A program made the position numbers and the translations under genes. Shown here in pieces: positions 9,724-19,000 of a stretch of 64,000 bases of DNA; position 1 is the stretch's first letter, and each line of letters starts with the position of its first letter. Location of the stretch: the NCBI GenBank assembly GCA_022826385.1, contig JAJDUZ010000022.1, forward strand, positions 1-64,000, written 5' to 3'. The stretch comes from Silicimonas sp. Lineage in GTDB: Bacteria; Pseudomonadota; Alphaproteobacteria; Rhodobacterales; Rhodobacteraceae. The notes under the pieces are model-generated. The model was not told where the DNA came from. It saw nothing but the letters and a program-made list of their open reading frames with translations, and did not search any database.

Positions 9724-9749
9724 GGCCGGAGAAATCCGGCCTTTTCTAT
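9724..9749 (+). terminator. Rho-independent terminator after the Tad cassette
   Basis: A perfect stem GGCCGGA-GAAA-TCCGGCC is followed by TTTTCTATT. Together with the terminator at 6551 it brackets the three-gene cassette as an independent unit between ftsZ and lpxC. Confidence 0.88.
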
Positions 9750-9913
9750 TCTTATCAGGGCATTGCGGTCGTTTTCTCGCGGACTCGGCGGTGATTCGCC
9801 TATGCCAAACATGCATGTTTCATGTTGTTGCAATGATTGTGTTGAGGCTTGCGCCTTGTTTGCATAGCACTGTCACGCCGGATGGCAGGCCGGCGGACAC
9901 AAGAGACACGAAC

Positions 9914-10837
9914 GTGCAGACAACGCTCAAATCCACGGTGACATTCACGGGCACCGGCCTTCACACGGGCCGCGAAGTGCGCGTGGTGGTGAACCCGGCC
10001 TCGGCAGAATATGGTATCTGGTTCCATCGCGTGGATGTGACGGACCGCAATCCGATGATCCCGGCCCGCTGGGACGCCGTGTCGAACACCGAGTTGAACA
10101 CGCGTATCTCGAATGCCGATGACGTTTCTGTTTCGACGATCGAACACCTGATGGCCGCACTGGCTGGCTGCGGTGTCCACAACGCATTGATCGAGATTGA
10201 TGGTCCCGAAGTGCCTCTGCTGGATGGATCGTCGGCCCCGTTCGTGAATGCCATTCTGGCGCGCGGCGTGCGTCGTCTGAAGGCACCGGTTCGCGCGATC
10301 CGGGTTTTGAAGCCGGTCACGGTTTCGCACGAAGGCGCAGAAGTGACGTTGGAGCCGGCACGCGAACTTGAGATCGACTTCGAGATCGACTTCACCGATG
10401 CCGTCATCGGCCATCAGGAAAAGCGGCTCAATATGGCCAACGGCGCTTTCGTCCGCGAGCTCTGCGACAGCCGGACGTTTTGCCGAAGCGCGGATATCGA
10501 TGCGATGCGCGATCGCGGTCTGATCGTAGGGGCTTCGGTCACGAGTGCGGTCGTCGTCGACGGTGACAAGGTGGTGACACCGGGCGGCATGCGCCATTCG
10601 GATGAACCTGTGCGTCACAAGATGCTGGATGCGCTGGGCGACCTTGCTTTGGCAGGTGCTCCGATCCTGGGGCGCTATGTCGGGCAGCGTGCCGGTCATG
10701 CGATGACCAATCGTCTGCTGCGCGCTCTATTTGCTGATCCGTCTGCGTTCGAGATGATCGAATGCGATGCCGCGACCGTTGCGCGCCTGCCGGGCGCTGG
10801 TTTGCGGAAGTCCGACAGCGCAAGGATCGCGGCCTGA
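9914..10837 (+). CDS. lpxC: UDP-3-O-acyl-N-acetylglucosamine deacetylase LpxC
   Basis: LpxC is a zinc deacetylase catalysing the committed step of lipid A synthesis in the cytoplasm. I chose the GTG at 9914 (VQTTLKSTVTFTGTGLHTG), giving 307 residues, the family's usual size. Upstream in-frame starts would add an unlikely Cys-rich stretch. Visible motifs are TGLHTG, the zinc ligand region STIEHLMAALAGCGVHN, the zinc ligands and catalytic region HKMLDALGDLALAG, and GHAMTNRLLRALF with the general acid/base histidine. It lies upstream of bamD and recN, as usual in the order. Confidence 0.95.
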   Translation: MQTTLKSTVTFTGTGLHTGREVRVVVNPASAEYGIWFHRVDVTDRNPMIPARWDAVSNTELNTRISNADDVSVSTIEHLMAALAGCGVHNALIEIDGPEVPLLDGSSAPFVNAILARGVRRLKAPVRAIRVLKPVTVSHEGAEVTLEPARELEIDFEIDFTDAVIGHQEKRLNMANGAFVRELCDSRTFCRSADIDAMRDRGLIVGASVTSAVVVDGDKVVTPGGMRHSDEPVRHKMLDALGDLALAGAPILGRYVGQRAGHAMTNRLLRALFADPSAFEMIECDAATVARLPGAGLRKSDSARIAA

Positions 10838-10928
10838 GCAGATCGCTCGTGACCTACCCTCCAAAAGCCATTTTGCAAGCTGGGCTTATGTGTTACCACG
10901 CAATCCGGTGCCGTTGGTGAGGGTCGGA

Positions 10929-11774
10929 ATGCGAACACTTTTGCCGAGAACAGTCGGGATGCGTCGGGTTGCGATGGTGGTCGCACTTGGCGTCTTAACC
11001 GCGTGTGGCGGCGGCGAGGAGCCGGTCCCGCTCGACAGTTTTTCGGCCGAAGAATTGTATCAGCAAGCCGAGTTTCAACTGGAAGCTGGGCAACCCGACG
11101 ATGCAGCCCGGTTGTTCGGTGAAGTCGAACGGCTGTACCCGTATTCCGAGTGGGCCAAACGCGCGTTGGTCATGCAGGCGTTCTCGTATCATCGCGATCG
11201 CGACTACGAGTCCGCGCGTGGCGCCGCAGAACGCTATCTTGCCACGTTCCCTGCGGATGAAGATGCCGCATGGGCGCAATATCTTCTCGCATTGTCGTAC
11301 TATGACCAGATTGACGATGTCGGACGCGATCAGGGGCTGACATTGGAAGCGCTGCGAGAGCTGCGGTCGGTCATCGAGGAATACCCGGAAAGCGACTATG
11401 CCCGCTCGGCTATTCTGAAGTTCGATCTGGCATTCGACCACTTGGCCGCCAAGGAGATGGAGGTCGGTCGGTATTACCTGAAGCGCGGTCACTATGTGGC
11501 GGCGATCAACCGGTTCCGCATCGTGGTCGAGGATTTTCAGACCACTACGCAAACCCCGGAAGCGCTGCACCGCCTTGTCGAGTCCTATCTGTCGTTGGGG
11601 CTGACGGACGAAGCGCAAACGGCGGGTGCGATCCTCGGCTATAATTTTCAGTCCACGGAATGGTACCAGGACAGCTTCGCTTTGCTGACCGGGCGCGGTT
11701 TGCGCCCGGAAGTGAGTGGAGACAACTGGCTGGCGAGCGTCTATCGCCAAACCATCCGTGGCGAGTGGCTCTGA
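10929..11774 (+). CDS. bamD: Outer membrane assembly lipoprotein BamD
   Basis: BamD is the essential lipoprotein partner of BamA in outer-membrane protein insertion. I chose the ATG at 10929, with GAGGGTCGGA before it; this gives 281 residues. The lipobox LTAC lies near residue 25 after a hydrophobic signal (MVVALGV). Tetratricopeptide-like repeats follow, for example AEELYQQAEFQLEAGQPDDAARLFGEV and VGRYYLKRGHYVAAINRF, the latter being characteristic of BamD. It ends six bases before recN. An ATG at 10959 is an alternative start. Confidence 0.93.
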   Translation: MRTLLPRTVGMRRVAMVVALGVLTACGGGEEPVPLDSFSAEELYQQAEFQLEAGQPDDAARLFGEVERLYPYSEWAKRALVMQAFSYHRDRDYESARGAAERYLATFPADEDAAWAQYLLALSYYDQIDDVGRDQGLTLEALRELRSVIEEYPESDYARSAILKFDLAFDHLAAKEMEVGRYYLKRGHYVAAINRFRIVVEDFQTTTQTPEALHRLVESYLSLGLTDEAQTAGAILGYNFQSTEWYQDSFALLTGRGLRPEVSGDNWLASVYRQTIRGEWL

Positions 11775-11780
11775 CGACCG

Positions 11781-13430
11781 ATGCTCAGAAGTCTCGACAT
11801 CCGGGACATGCTTATCATCGACCGGTTGACGCTTGATTTTCAACCGGGCCTCAACGTGTTGACCGGTGAAACCGGCGCAGGCAAATCCATCCTTCTGGAT
11901 GCTCTGGGCTTCGTTCTGGGATGGCGCGGGCGTGCAGAGCTTGTGCGCGACGGGGCCGAGCAGGGCGAAGTGACGGCCGAGTTCGATCTGCCGTCGGGGC
12001 ATCCGGCTTTCGACGTTCTCGAAGACAGTGGTTTGCCGGTGGACGAGACCTTGATCCTGCGACGGGTGAATTCCCGCGATGGCCGCAAGACGGCCTGGGT
12101 CAATGATCGGCGGGTGTCGGGGGAAGTGTTGCGTCGCCTCTCGGACTGTCTGGTCGAATTGCACGGTCAGCATGACGATCGCGGGCTTTTGAATCCGCGC
12201 GGCCACAAGGTGCTGCTGGATGCGTTCGGCGGGCATGACGATCTGTTGGCGCGCTGCCGGGCCGCATGGCGCGATTGGCAAGGGGCGCGCATGGCCTTGG
12301 CCGAAGCCGAAGAGCGCGTTGCGGCCTTGCGCGAGGAAGAGGACTATCTTCGTCATGCGGTCGAGGAGTTCGAAGCCCTGTCTCCCGAGCAGGGCGAAGA
12401 CGCCGCGTTGGACGCCCGTCGTCGTATGATGCAGGCGGGCGAACGAGTGCGCGAGGACGTGTCTCGGGCGCATGCGGCGATGGGGATTGGCGGCGCGGAA
12501 GGCATGCTGCGCGATGCCTCGCGTTGGCTGGAAGGCGCATCCGAAGACGTGGGCGAGGCCTTGGCGCCTGCGATTGCCGCGTTGGACCGGGCCTTGGTCG
12601 AGTTGGGCGATGCCGAAGATGGGGTGGCGCGGGCGTTGGAGCGTTTGGCGTTCGATCCGGCCGAGCTTGAGCGGGTGGAAGAGCGCTTGTTTGCCATTCG
12701 AGCCTTGGCACGCAAGCATGGTGTTGCGCCTGACGCCTTGGCCGAGCGGGCCGCCACGTTCAGCGCCCGCCTTGCCGATCTGGACCAGGGGGCGGGCAAT
12801 CTCTCCGACCTGCGCAAGGCGGTCGGTGACGCGGCTGATCTTTACGAGGACGCTGCCTCGGCCTTGGGGCGGGCGCGCGCCAGCGCGGCCGAGCGGCTGG
12901 ATGCCGAAATGGCGCGCGAGCTTGCGCCTTTGAAGTTGGAGCGCGCCGAATTCGCCACTGAGATTTCGGAAGCCGATGCGGGCCCCGAGGGGCAGGATCA
13001 TGTCGCCTTCACCGTGGCGACCAACCCCGGAGCGCCAGCCGGGCCGTTGAACAAGATCGCCTCGGGCGGTGAACTGAGCCGGTTCCTTCTGGCCTTGAAG
13101 GTGGCGCTGACGGCGGAAGATGACGGTTTGACAATGATCTTCGACGAGATCGACCGCGGTGTTGGCGGGGCAACGGCGGATGCCGTCGGGCGCCGCCTGG
13201 AAGCGCTGGCCGCGGAGGCTCAGGTGATTGTCGTCACCCACAGCCCGCAAGTTGCGGCGCGGGGCGGGCACCATTGGCGTGTGGCCAAGCGCGTGGTCGA
13301 TGACATGACGCTGAGCGACGTGGCGGCATTATCAGATGCGGAACGGGTCGACGAATTGGCGCGCATGCTGGCAGGCGACCGGATCACCGAGGAAGCGCGG
13401 GCCGCGGCGCGGGCCTTACTGGCGGCGTAA
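11781..13430 (+). CDS. recN: DNA repair protein RecN
   Basis: RecN is an SMC-like ATPase acting in double-strand break repair. The 549-residue product has Walker A GETGAGKSILLDAL near residue 30, the RecN hallmark LVELHGQHDDRGLL, a central coiled coil rich in Glu, Ala and Arg (about 155-370), the ABC signature SGGELSRFLLALKVAL, Walker B MIFDEIDRGVGG, and the switch VIVVTHSPQVAARG. It begins six bases after bamD, so it is co-transcribed with lpxC-bamD or bamD. I see no GTTC-N7-GTTC SOS box directly upstream. The 268 bases after it (13431-13698) contain no gene I can support. Confidence 0.96.
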   Translation: MLRSLDIRDMLIIDRLTLDFQPGLNVLTGETGAGKSILLDALGFVLGWRGRAELVRDGAEQGEVTAEFDLPSGHPAFDVLEDSGLPVDETLILRRVNSRDGRKTAWVNDRRVSGEVLRRLSDCLVELHGQHDDRGLLNPRGHKVLLDAFGGHDDLLARCRAAWRDWQGARMALAEAEERVAALREEEDYLRHAVEEFEALSPEQGEDAALDARRRMMQAGERVREDVSRAHAAMGIGGAEGMLRDASRWLEGASEDVGEALAPAIAALDRALVELGDAEDGVARALERLAFDPAELERVEERLFAIRALARKHGVAPDALAERAATFSARLADLDQGAGNLSDLRKAVGDAADLYEDAASALGRARASAAERLDAEMARELAPLKLERAEFATEISEADAGPEGQDHVAFTVATNPGAPAGPLNKIASGGELSRFLLALKVALTAEDDGLTMIFDEIDRGVGGATADAVGRRLEALAAEAQVIVVTHSPQVAARGGHHWRVAKRVVDDMTLSDVAALSDAERVDELARMLAGDRITEEARAAARALLAA

Positions 13431-13698
13431 GGCAAGTCCCGAAACTGTCGTTAAGAAAAGTTAACGCACCAAGGCGTCCCTCTCCCTACCGCCCTTTATC
13501 TTAGGGGGATTCGGTTAATCGTTGACGAAGAGTGACGGGTGCGGGCGTTTGTGTTGCACTCGTGAACTCCGACAGCGAGCGCAGTGTGCGCCACATCGTG
13601 TGTCGGTAAACCATGCGGTGGGAATGCCGCGTCTGTGTGCGGCGAAGTGGCGATACTGAATGCCTTCTGTACGGCGTTTCAGCCCAGAAACTGTTGGA

Positions 13699-14709
13699 TC
13701 AAGCCCGCCGCCGGCGACGCGTGCGCTTCGGTGTCTCGGCCTCGTTCGTGCCATCGGACGCAGACGAGAACCCGCCCAGTTTCTCGGCGATCTCTTCCAA
13801 GGTCGGGCTCGACCCGGGAACATGGGCCTCCAGCGCCGCCCGCATCTGTGTCAGGTGCTCAGGCGTCGTGCCGCAGCAGCCACCGATAATCCGCGCACCG
13901 CTGTCGCGGGCCAGAACGGCATAGTCCGCCATCAGGTCGGGCGTGCCGTCATAGTGAATATGGCCTTCCACATATTTGGGTATGCCAGCGTTGCCTTTGG
14001 CGATGACGGGTTGCTGCGGGCCTTGGGCGGTGAAGCCCAGCACGGTCCGCAGAAGGTCCGAGGCACCGACGCCGCAATTCGCGCCGAAGGCCACCGGCTT
14101 GTTCGGCAATTTCGCCACCAGATCGACAAGACCGGCGCTGGTCAAACCCATCATGGTCCGTCCCGCAGTGTCGAAGCTCATCGTGCCACACCAGGGCATC
14201 CCGGCCAATTCGGCGGCGCGGGCGGCGGCTTTGAATTCGTCCGGCGCGCTGATGGTTTCGACCCAAAGCACATCGGCGCCGCCGTCTTTCAGGCCTTCGG
14301 CTTGCTCGTGGAACATTTCCACCGCGGTTTCGAAGGTGAGGGGGCCCAATGGCTCCATGATCTCGCCGGTTGGGCCCATTGACCCGGCCACGATCACCGA
14401 CCGGCCCGAGGCATCGGCGACCTCGCGGCCAATTTCGGCGCCTGCCTTGTTCAACTCGTGGACGCGGGTCTGACCGTCGTGCAGTTTCAACCGCGAGGCA
14501 TTGCCGCCGAACGTGTTGGTCAGAAAGAGGTCACTTCCCGCGTCGACAGCCCCTTTGTAGAGCTTTATGATGTTGTCAGGCGCATCGACATTCCAGAACT
14601 CGGGCGCATCGCCCGATTGCAGCCCCATGTTGAACAGGTTGGTCCCGGTGGCCCCGTCGGCCAGAAGCCAGTCATGGGTGTCGAGATGGCGGGTCAGCGC
14701 GTCGGTCAT
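13699..14709 (-). CDS. bmt: Betaine--homocysteine S-methyltransferase
   Basis: This enzyme transfers a methyl group from betaine to homocysteine, forming methionine and dimethylglycine in the cytoplasm. The 336-residue sequence belongs to the zinc homocysteine S-methyltransferase family: LLADGATGTNLF near the N-terminus, ELNKAGAEIGREVA, then the zinc cysteines in FGANCGVGASD (about 204-214) and GGCCGTTPEH (about 278-287). The length and lack of cobalamin domains fit Bmt rather than full MetH. Glycine betaine is a common marine osmolyte and methyl donor. A basic tail (KRTRRRRRA) follows the domain. It is monocistronic, between a terminator and recN. Confidence 0.85.
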   Translation of the reverse strand: MTDALTRHLDTHDWLLADGATGTNLFNMGLQSGDAPEFWNVDAPDNIIKLYKGAVDAGSDLFLTNTFGGNASRLKLHDGQTRVHELNKAGAEIGREVADASGRSVIVAGSMGPTGEIMEPLGPLTFETAVEMFHEQAEGLKDGGADVLWVETISAPDEFKAAARAAELAGMPWCGTMSFDTAGRTMMGLTSAGLVDLVAKLPNKPVAFGANCGVGASDLLRTVLGFTAQGPQQPVIAKGNAGIPKYVEGHIHYDGTPDLMADYAVLARDSGARIIGGCCGTTPEHLTQMRAALEAHVPGSSPTLEEIAEKLGGFSSASDGTNEAETPKRTRRRRRA

Positions 14710-14811
14710 GGGGCAGCCTTAAAGGGGAGTGATGGGGCGATGTGCCATGTTTGTCTGGGTGCAGGCAAATCTATTGTTTTCATGATTTTCTTGAAATTTT
14801 CTCATCGGAAT

Positions 14812-14839
14812 AAAAAAAGGCCGGGCGCGAAGCCCGGCC
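14812..14839 (-). terminator. Rho-independent terminator, leftward, after the LysR gene
   Basis: On the minus strand the stem GGCCGGGC-loop-GCCCGGCC is followed by seven T (the A run 14812-14818). It lies about 130 bases past the LysR stop. A second hairpin, CGGCAGC-CGT-GCTGCCG (14862-14878), sits between them. It could close the LysR transcript or a short independent RNA. Bases 14710-14811 should hold the bmt promoter. Confidence 0.85.
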
Positions 14840-14967
14840 AGTCCAACAGGGAGGTTGAATGCGGCAGCCGTGCTGCCGTGTTCAGGGTGTCAATTAACTC
14901 TGTTTAACTGGAATACAAGTCAGCAAGTCCGCAAATATCGCAAATCCGCTATGCGATATGTGCATAG

Positions 14968-15876
14968 CTATTGTGCGTTTTGACCGGATTTCATGCGTTT
15001 ACGGTGCGCGATGATTTCCTCGGTCACGAAATCGCGGAACGCAGCGATGCGGCGTGACTGGCGAAGCTCCTCGGGGAAGGCAAGGAACACTGGCACATCG
15101 TTGGATTCAAAGTCCGGCAAGACGCGCGCGATGTTGGGGAAGTCCTCGATCACGTAATCCGGCAAAACGCCGATCCCAAGGCCCGCGTTCACGGCCTGCA
15201 GGACGCCGAAATAGTTGTTCACCGTCAGCATCGATTTGACATCATAGGTCAGCAGTTCCTGCACCATTTGCGCGCCGGCGCTGACTTGCGTCGCCGTGAC
15301 ATTCTGACAGATCAGCCGGTGTTTCGAGATGTCCTCGAGCGTTTCGGGGGTGCCGTGGGCATCCAGATATTCGGGCACCGCATAAAGCCGCATCCTGACG
15401 GTCATCAGTTTGCGCCGGATCAGGTCGGCCTGGCTGGGCTCTTTCATCCGGATCGCGACATCGGCTTCGCGCATCGGCAGGTCCAGCACGCGCTCTTCCA
15501 GCATCAGGTCGATCTTGAGTTCGGGATATTTCTCGTAAAGCGCGGGCAATCGCGGTGCAAGCCAGAGCGACCCGAAGCCGGTCGTTGTTGTCACGCGAAG
15601 TTCCCCGAACACCTCTTCCTCGCTGTCGCGAATGCGCGCTTCGGCGGTGTCGAGACGGCGCGACATGGCCGAGGTCGCGTCGAACAGAAGTTCGCCTTGT
15701 TCCGTCAGAATCAGTCCGCGGGCGTGGCGGTGGAAAAGGGTGGTGTTCAGGCTCTCTTCCAGTGCGCGAATCTGGCGTGACACCGCGGATTGGCTGAGAT
15801 GAAGCACATCTCCGGCGTGGGTCAGGCTGCCTGCGTCGGCGACGGCGTGAAATATTCTGAGCTTGTCCCAATCCAT
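14968..15876 (-). CDS. LysR-family transcriptional regulator, divergent from the indolepyruvate oxidoreductase
   Basis: I chose the ATG at 15876 (MDWDKLRIFHAV), which has GGGAGAGAAG before it; upstream in-frame starts would add 19 residues. The 302-residue product has the LysR winged helix at residues 1-60 (DAGSLTHAGDVLHLSQSAVSRQIRALE) and a periplasmic-binding-protein-like effector domain from about 90. The effector is unknown. It faces the indolepyruvate oxidoreductase gene across a 148-base region that contains two inverted repeats, the usual arrangement for a LysR regulator and its target, so control of that gene is inferred. Confidence 0.9.
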   Translation of the reverse strand: MDWDKLRIFHAVADAGSLTHAGDVLHLSQSAVSRQIRALEESLNTTLFHRHARGLILTEQGELLFDATSAMSRRLDTAEARIRDSEEEVFGELRVTTTTGFGSLWLAPRLPALYEKYPELKIDLMLEERVLDLPMREADVAIRMKEPSQADLIRRKLMTVRMRLYAVPEYLDAHGTPETLEDISKHRLICQNVTATQVSAGAQMVQELLTYDVKSMLTVNNYFGVLQAVNAGLGIGVLPDYVIEDFPNIARVLPDFESNDVPVFLAFPEELRQSRRIAAFRDFVTEEIIAHRKRMKSGQNAQ

Positions 15877-15925
15877 CGCGAACACTTCTCTCCCTGTTAG
15901 CGGTATCTTTTTTACTGGTTTTTCG

Positions 15926-15996
15926 CGCGTCACCGATACTTTTGCAAACGTTGAAGTGACGCGTTTTTCATTTTGTAGGTCAGCAAATATGACCTA
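15926..15996. promoter_or_regulatory. Two inverted repeats in the LysR/indolepyruvate oxidoreductase promoter region
   Basis: The first is CGCGTCAC (15926-15933) and GTGACGCG (15956-15963), a perfect 8-base inverted repeat with a 22-base spacer. The second is TAGGTCA (15976-15982) and TGACCTA (15990-15996), a perfect 7-base inverted repeat with a 7-base spacer that lies 28 bases before the oxidoreductase start codon. The second has the size expected of a LysR-type operator. Binding is inferred. Confidence 0.55.
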
Positions 15997-16024
15997 TATT
16001 GGTCGTGGCAAAGGAGGTGCCCCC

Positions 16025-19000
16025 ATGATCCCCCATGATGTCACGCTGCACGACAAGTACGATCTTGCCAAGGAGGCTGTCCTTCTGAATGGCACTCAGG
16101 CGTTGGTCCGCCTGATGTTGATGCAGGCCGCTCGGGACAAGGCGGTGGGGTGGAACACGGCGGGATATGTCACCGGGTATCGCGGGTCGCCCTTGGGCGC
16201 CGTTGACCAGCAAATGGCGCGGGCGTCGGAGGACCTGAAGGACGCTGGCGTGGTGTTTCAGCCCGGTCTGAACGAGGACCTGGCGGCGACGGCGATCTGG
16301 GGCACGCAGCAGGCCGAGCTTCGGGGCGAGGGCAAGCACGACGGGGTCTTTGCGCTGTGGTACGGCAAGGGGCCGGGCGTCGACCGGTCCGGCGATCCGA
16401 TGAAACATGCGAACATGGCGGGCACCTCACCCAAGGGCGGGGTGCTGATGGCGATGGGGGATGACCATACGGGCGAAAGCTCGACCGTGTGTCACCAGTC
16501 TGATTGGGCGCTGGTCGACGCTTACATGCCGGTTCTTTCCCCGGCGGGCGTGCAGGAAATCCTCGACTATGGTCTCTATGGGTTTGCTTTGTCGCGGTTT
16601 TCCGGGCTGTGGTCGGGGCTGAAACTGATGAAGGATACGGTCGAGGTGACGTCCGTGATCGACGGGCGTGCAGACCGGATGAATATCGTGGTGCCAGAGT
16701 TCCCGATGCCCGAGGGCGGTTTGAACATCCGTTTGGGCGATCACTGGATTCCGCAGGAAGCGCGGATGATCGACCACAAGCGTTTCGCGGCCGAGGCGTT
16801 CAGCCACGCCAACAAGATTGACAAACGTGTCTGGGGCAAGCCGGGCGCCAAGATCGGCTTTGTTGCAGCGGGCAAGAACTGGCTGGACCTTGTGCACGCG
16901 CTTGGGCTTCTGGGAATCGATGCGGCCGAGGCCGAGCGGTTGGGGATCACGACCTATAAGGTCGGGCAGACCTTCCCTTTGGATATGAAGGGGTTTCACG
17001 ACTGGGCTGAAGACCTCGACCTGATCGTTGTCGTCGAAGAAAAGCGCAAGTTGATCGAAGTGCAGATCAAGGAAGCGATCTTCGATGATCGGCGCGGTCG
17101 GCGGGTCTATGGCTGGTACAAGGGCGGGGCTGGGACGCTGCATTCGGAAGAGTTGTTCCCGACGCGTTTTGCGTTGGACCAGGCGATGATTGCCGAGAAG
17201 ATCGGCGGCATCCTGATCGAAGAGGGCCGCGCGACCGAGCGTATTCGCGCAGGTCTTGCGACCGTTCAGGCGGCACGCTCGGCGGACAATGCCCCCGATA
17301 TCGCGGCTCGGTTGCCCTATTATTGCTCGGGCTGCCCGCACAACACGTCAACCAAGGTTCCCGAGGGAGAACGCGCCTATGCCGGAATTGGCTGTCATTT
17401 CATGGTGCAGTGGATGGACCGCGAAACCAGCGGTTTCACACATATGGGGGGCGAGGGTGCTAACTGGATTGGCGAAGCGCCGTTTTCGACCCGGGACCAT
17501 GTTTTCCAGAACCTTGGCGATGGCACCTATAACCATTCCGGGCTGATGGCCGTGCGCGCGGCTTTGGCGGCGGGCGTGAACATCACCTATAAGGTGCTTT
17601 ACAACGACGCGGTCGCGATGACCGGCGGGCAAACGAACGATGGCGACTTGCCCCCGGAACGGATCGCGGCCGAGCTGTTGGCCGCCGGTGTGAAGGACAT
17701 GGCGGTTGTCTTTGATCCGAAAGAAGAACCCGAGCGCAGCCTCTTCCCGAAAGAGGTCATGTGGCATGACCGATCCGAGATGCCGGTGGTGCAAAAACGG
17801 ATGGCCGAAACCGAGGGCGTGACCGTCATCCTCTATGTCCAGACCTGCGCGGCCGAGAAGCGCCGGCGGCGGAAGCGGGGGCAGTTCCCTGATCCGGATA
17901 AGCGTGTCTTCATCAATACCGATATCTGCGAAGGCTGCGGCGATTGCGGGGTGCAGTCGAACTGCGTTTCGATCGTGCCGGTTGAAACCGAACTGGGGCG
18001 GAAGCGGGCGATTGACCAGTCGTCCTGCAACAAGGACTTCTCGTGCGTGGACGGTTTCTGTCCTTCTTTCGTGACGATTGAAGGCGCTGAAATCCGCAAA
18101 GCCGCGACGGTTGATATCGACACCGGCGACTTGCCAGAACCCGCGCTGCCCGAGATCGGATTGACCCATAACATCGTCATCACCGGGGTCGGCGGCACCG
18201 GCGTTGTGACGATCGGTGCCGTTCTGGCCATGGCCGCGCATCTCGACGGCAAAGGGGCCGGCATGATGGAGATGGCGGGGCTCGCTCAAAAGGGCGGGGC
18301 GGTGCACATCCACTGCCGGATCGGCAAGGCGCCCGAGAACATCACGGCCATCCGCGTTGCCGTGGGCGAGGCCGACACGCTGATCGGCGGCGATCTGGTG
18401 GTCTCGGCTGGTGCGAAAACGACCGAGCTGATGGCGACGGGGCGGACACGCGGGGTCGTCAACACGCACGAGATCATCACCGGCGAGTTCACCCGCAACA
18501 CCGAGTTCACCATTCCGGGTGACCGGCTTTTGCTGACCCTTGAACGCAAGATGCAGGACGGGTTGTCCAGCTTCAACGCTTCGGAACTGGCCGCAAAGGT
18601 CATGGGGGATGGCATCTATTCCAACATGATCCTGCTTGGGGCCGCGTGGCAGATGGGGCAGGTGCCGATTGCAGGCGACGCGATCCGCGAGGCGATCCGG
18701 TTGAACGGCGCCAAGGTCGACGAAAACCTGCGTGCTTTCGAGATCGGGCGCTGGGCGGTTCTGAATGTCGATGACGTCGCGCGCATGACAACGGCCGAGG
18801 TTGTGGACCTTCCAACGTCGCTCGAGGAAAGGATTGCGTTCCGCGAGCGTCATCTGGTTGCATACCAAGGGCCTCGGCTGGCGAGGCGCTATCGGAAGCT
18901 GGTCGACAGGTTTGACGATCCCGTCCTGCGCGAGGCGGTGGCGAAGGGCTATCACAAGGTGCTGGCATACAAGGACGAATACGAAGTCGCGCGGCTTCTG

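Noticed and set aside
13451-13465. CtrA-like TTAAGAAAAGTTAAC
   Set aside because: The spacer is six bases, not seven. The same applies to TTAACTCTGTTTAAC near 14894.
13431-13698. Riboswitch or RNA gene between recN and bmt
   Set aside because: I looked for cobalamin and SAM riboswitch signatures and found none. The region is 3' to bmt, not upstream.
14710-14811. SAM- or SAH-type riboswitch before bmt
   Set aside because: No conserved core of SAM-II, SAH or SAM/SAH types could be matched by eye; a covariance search would decide.
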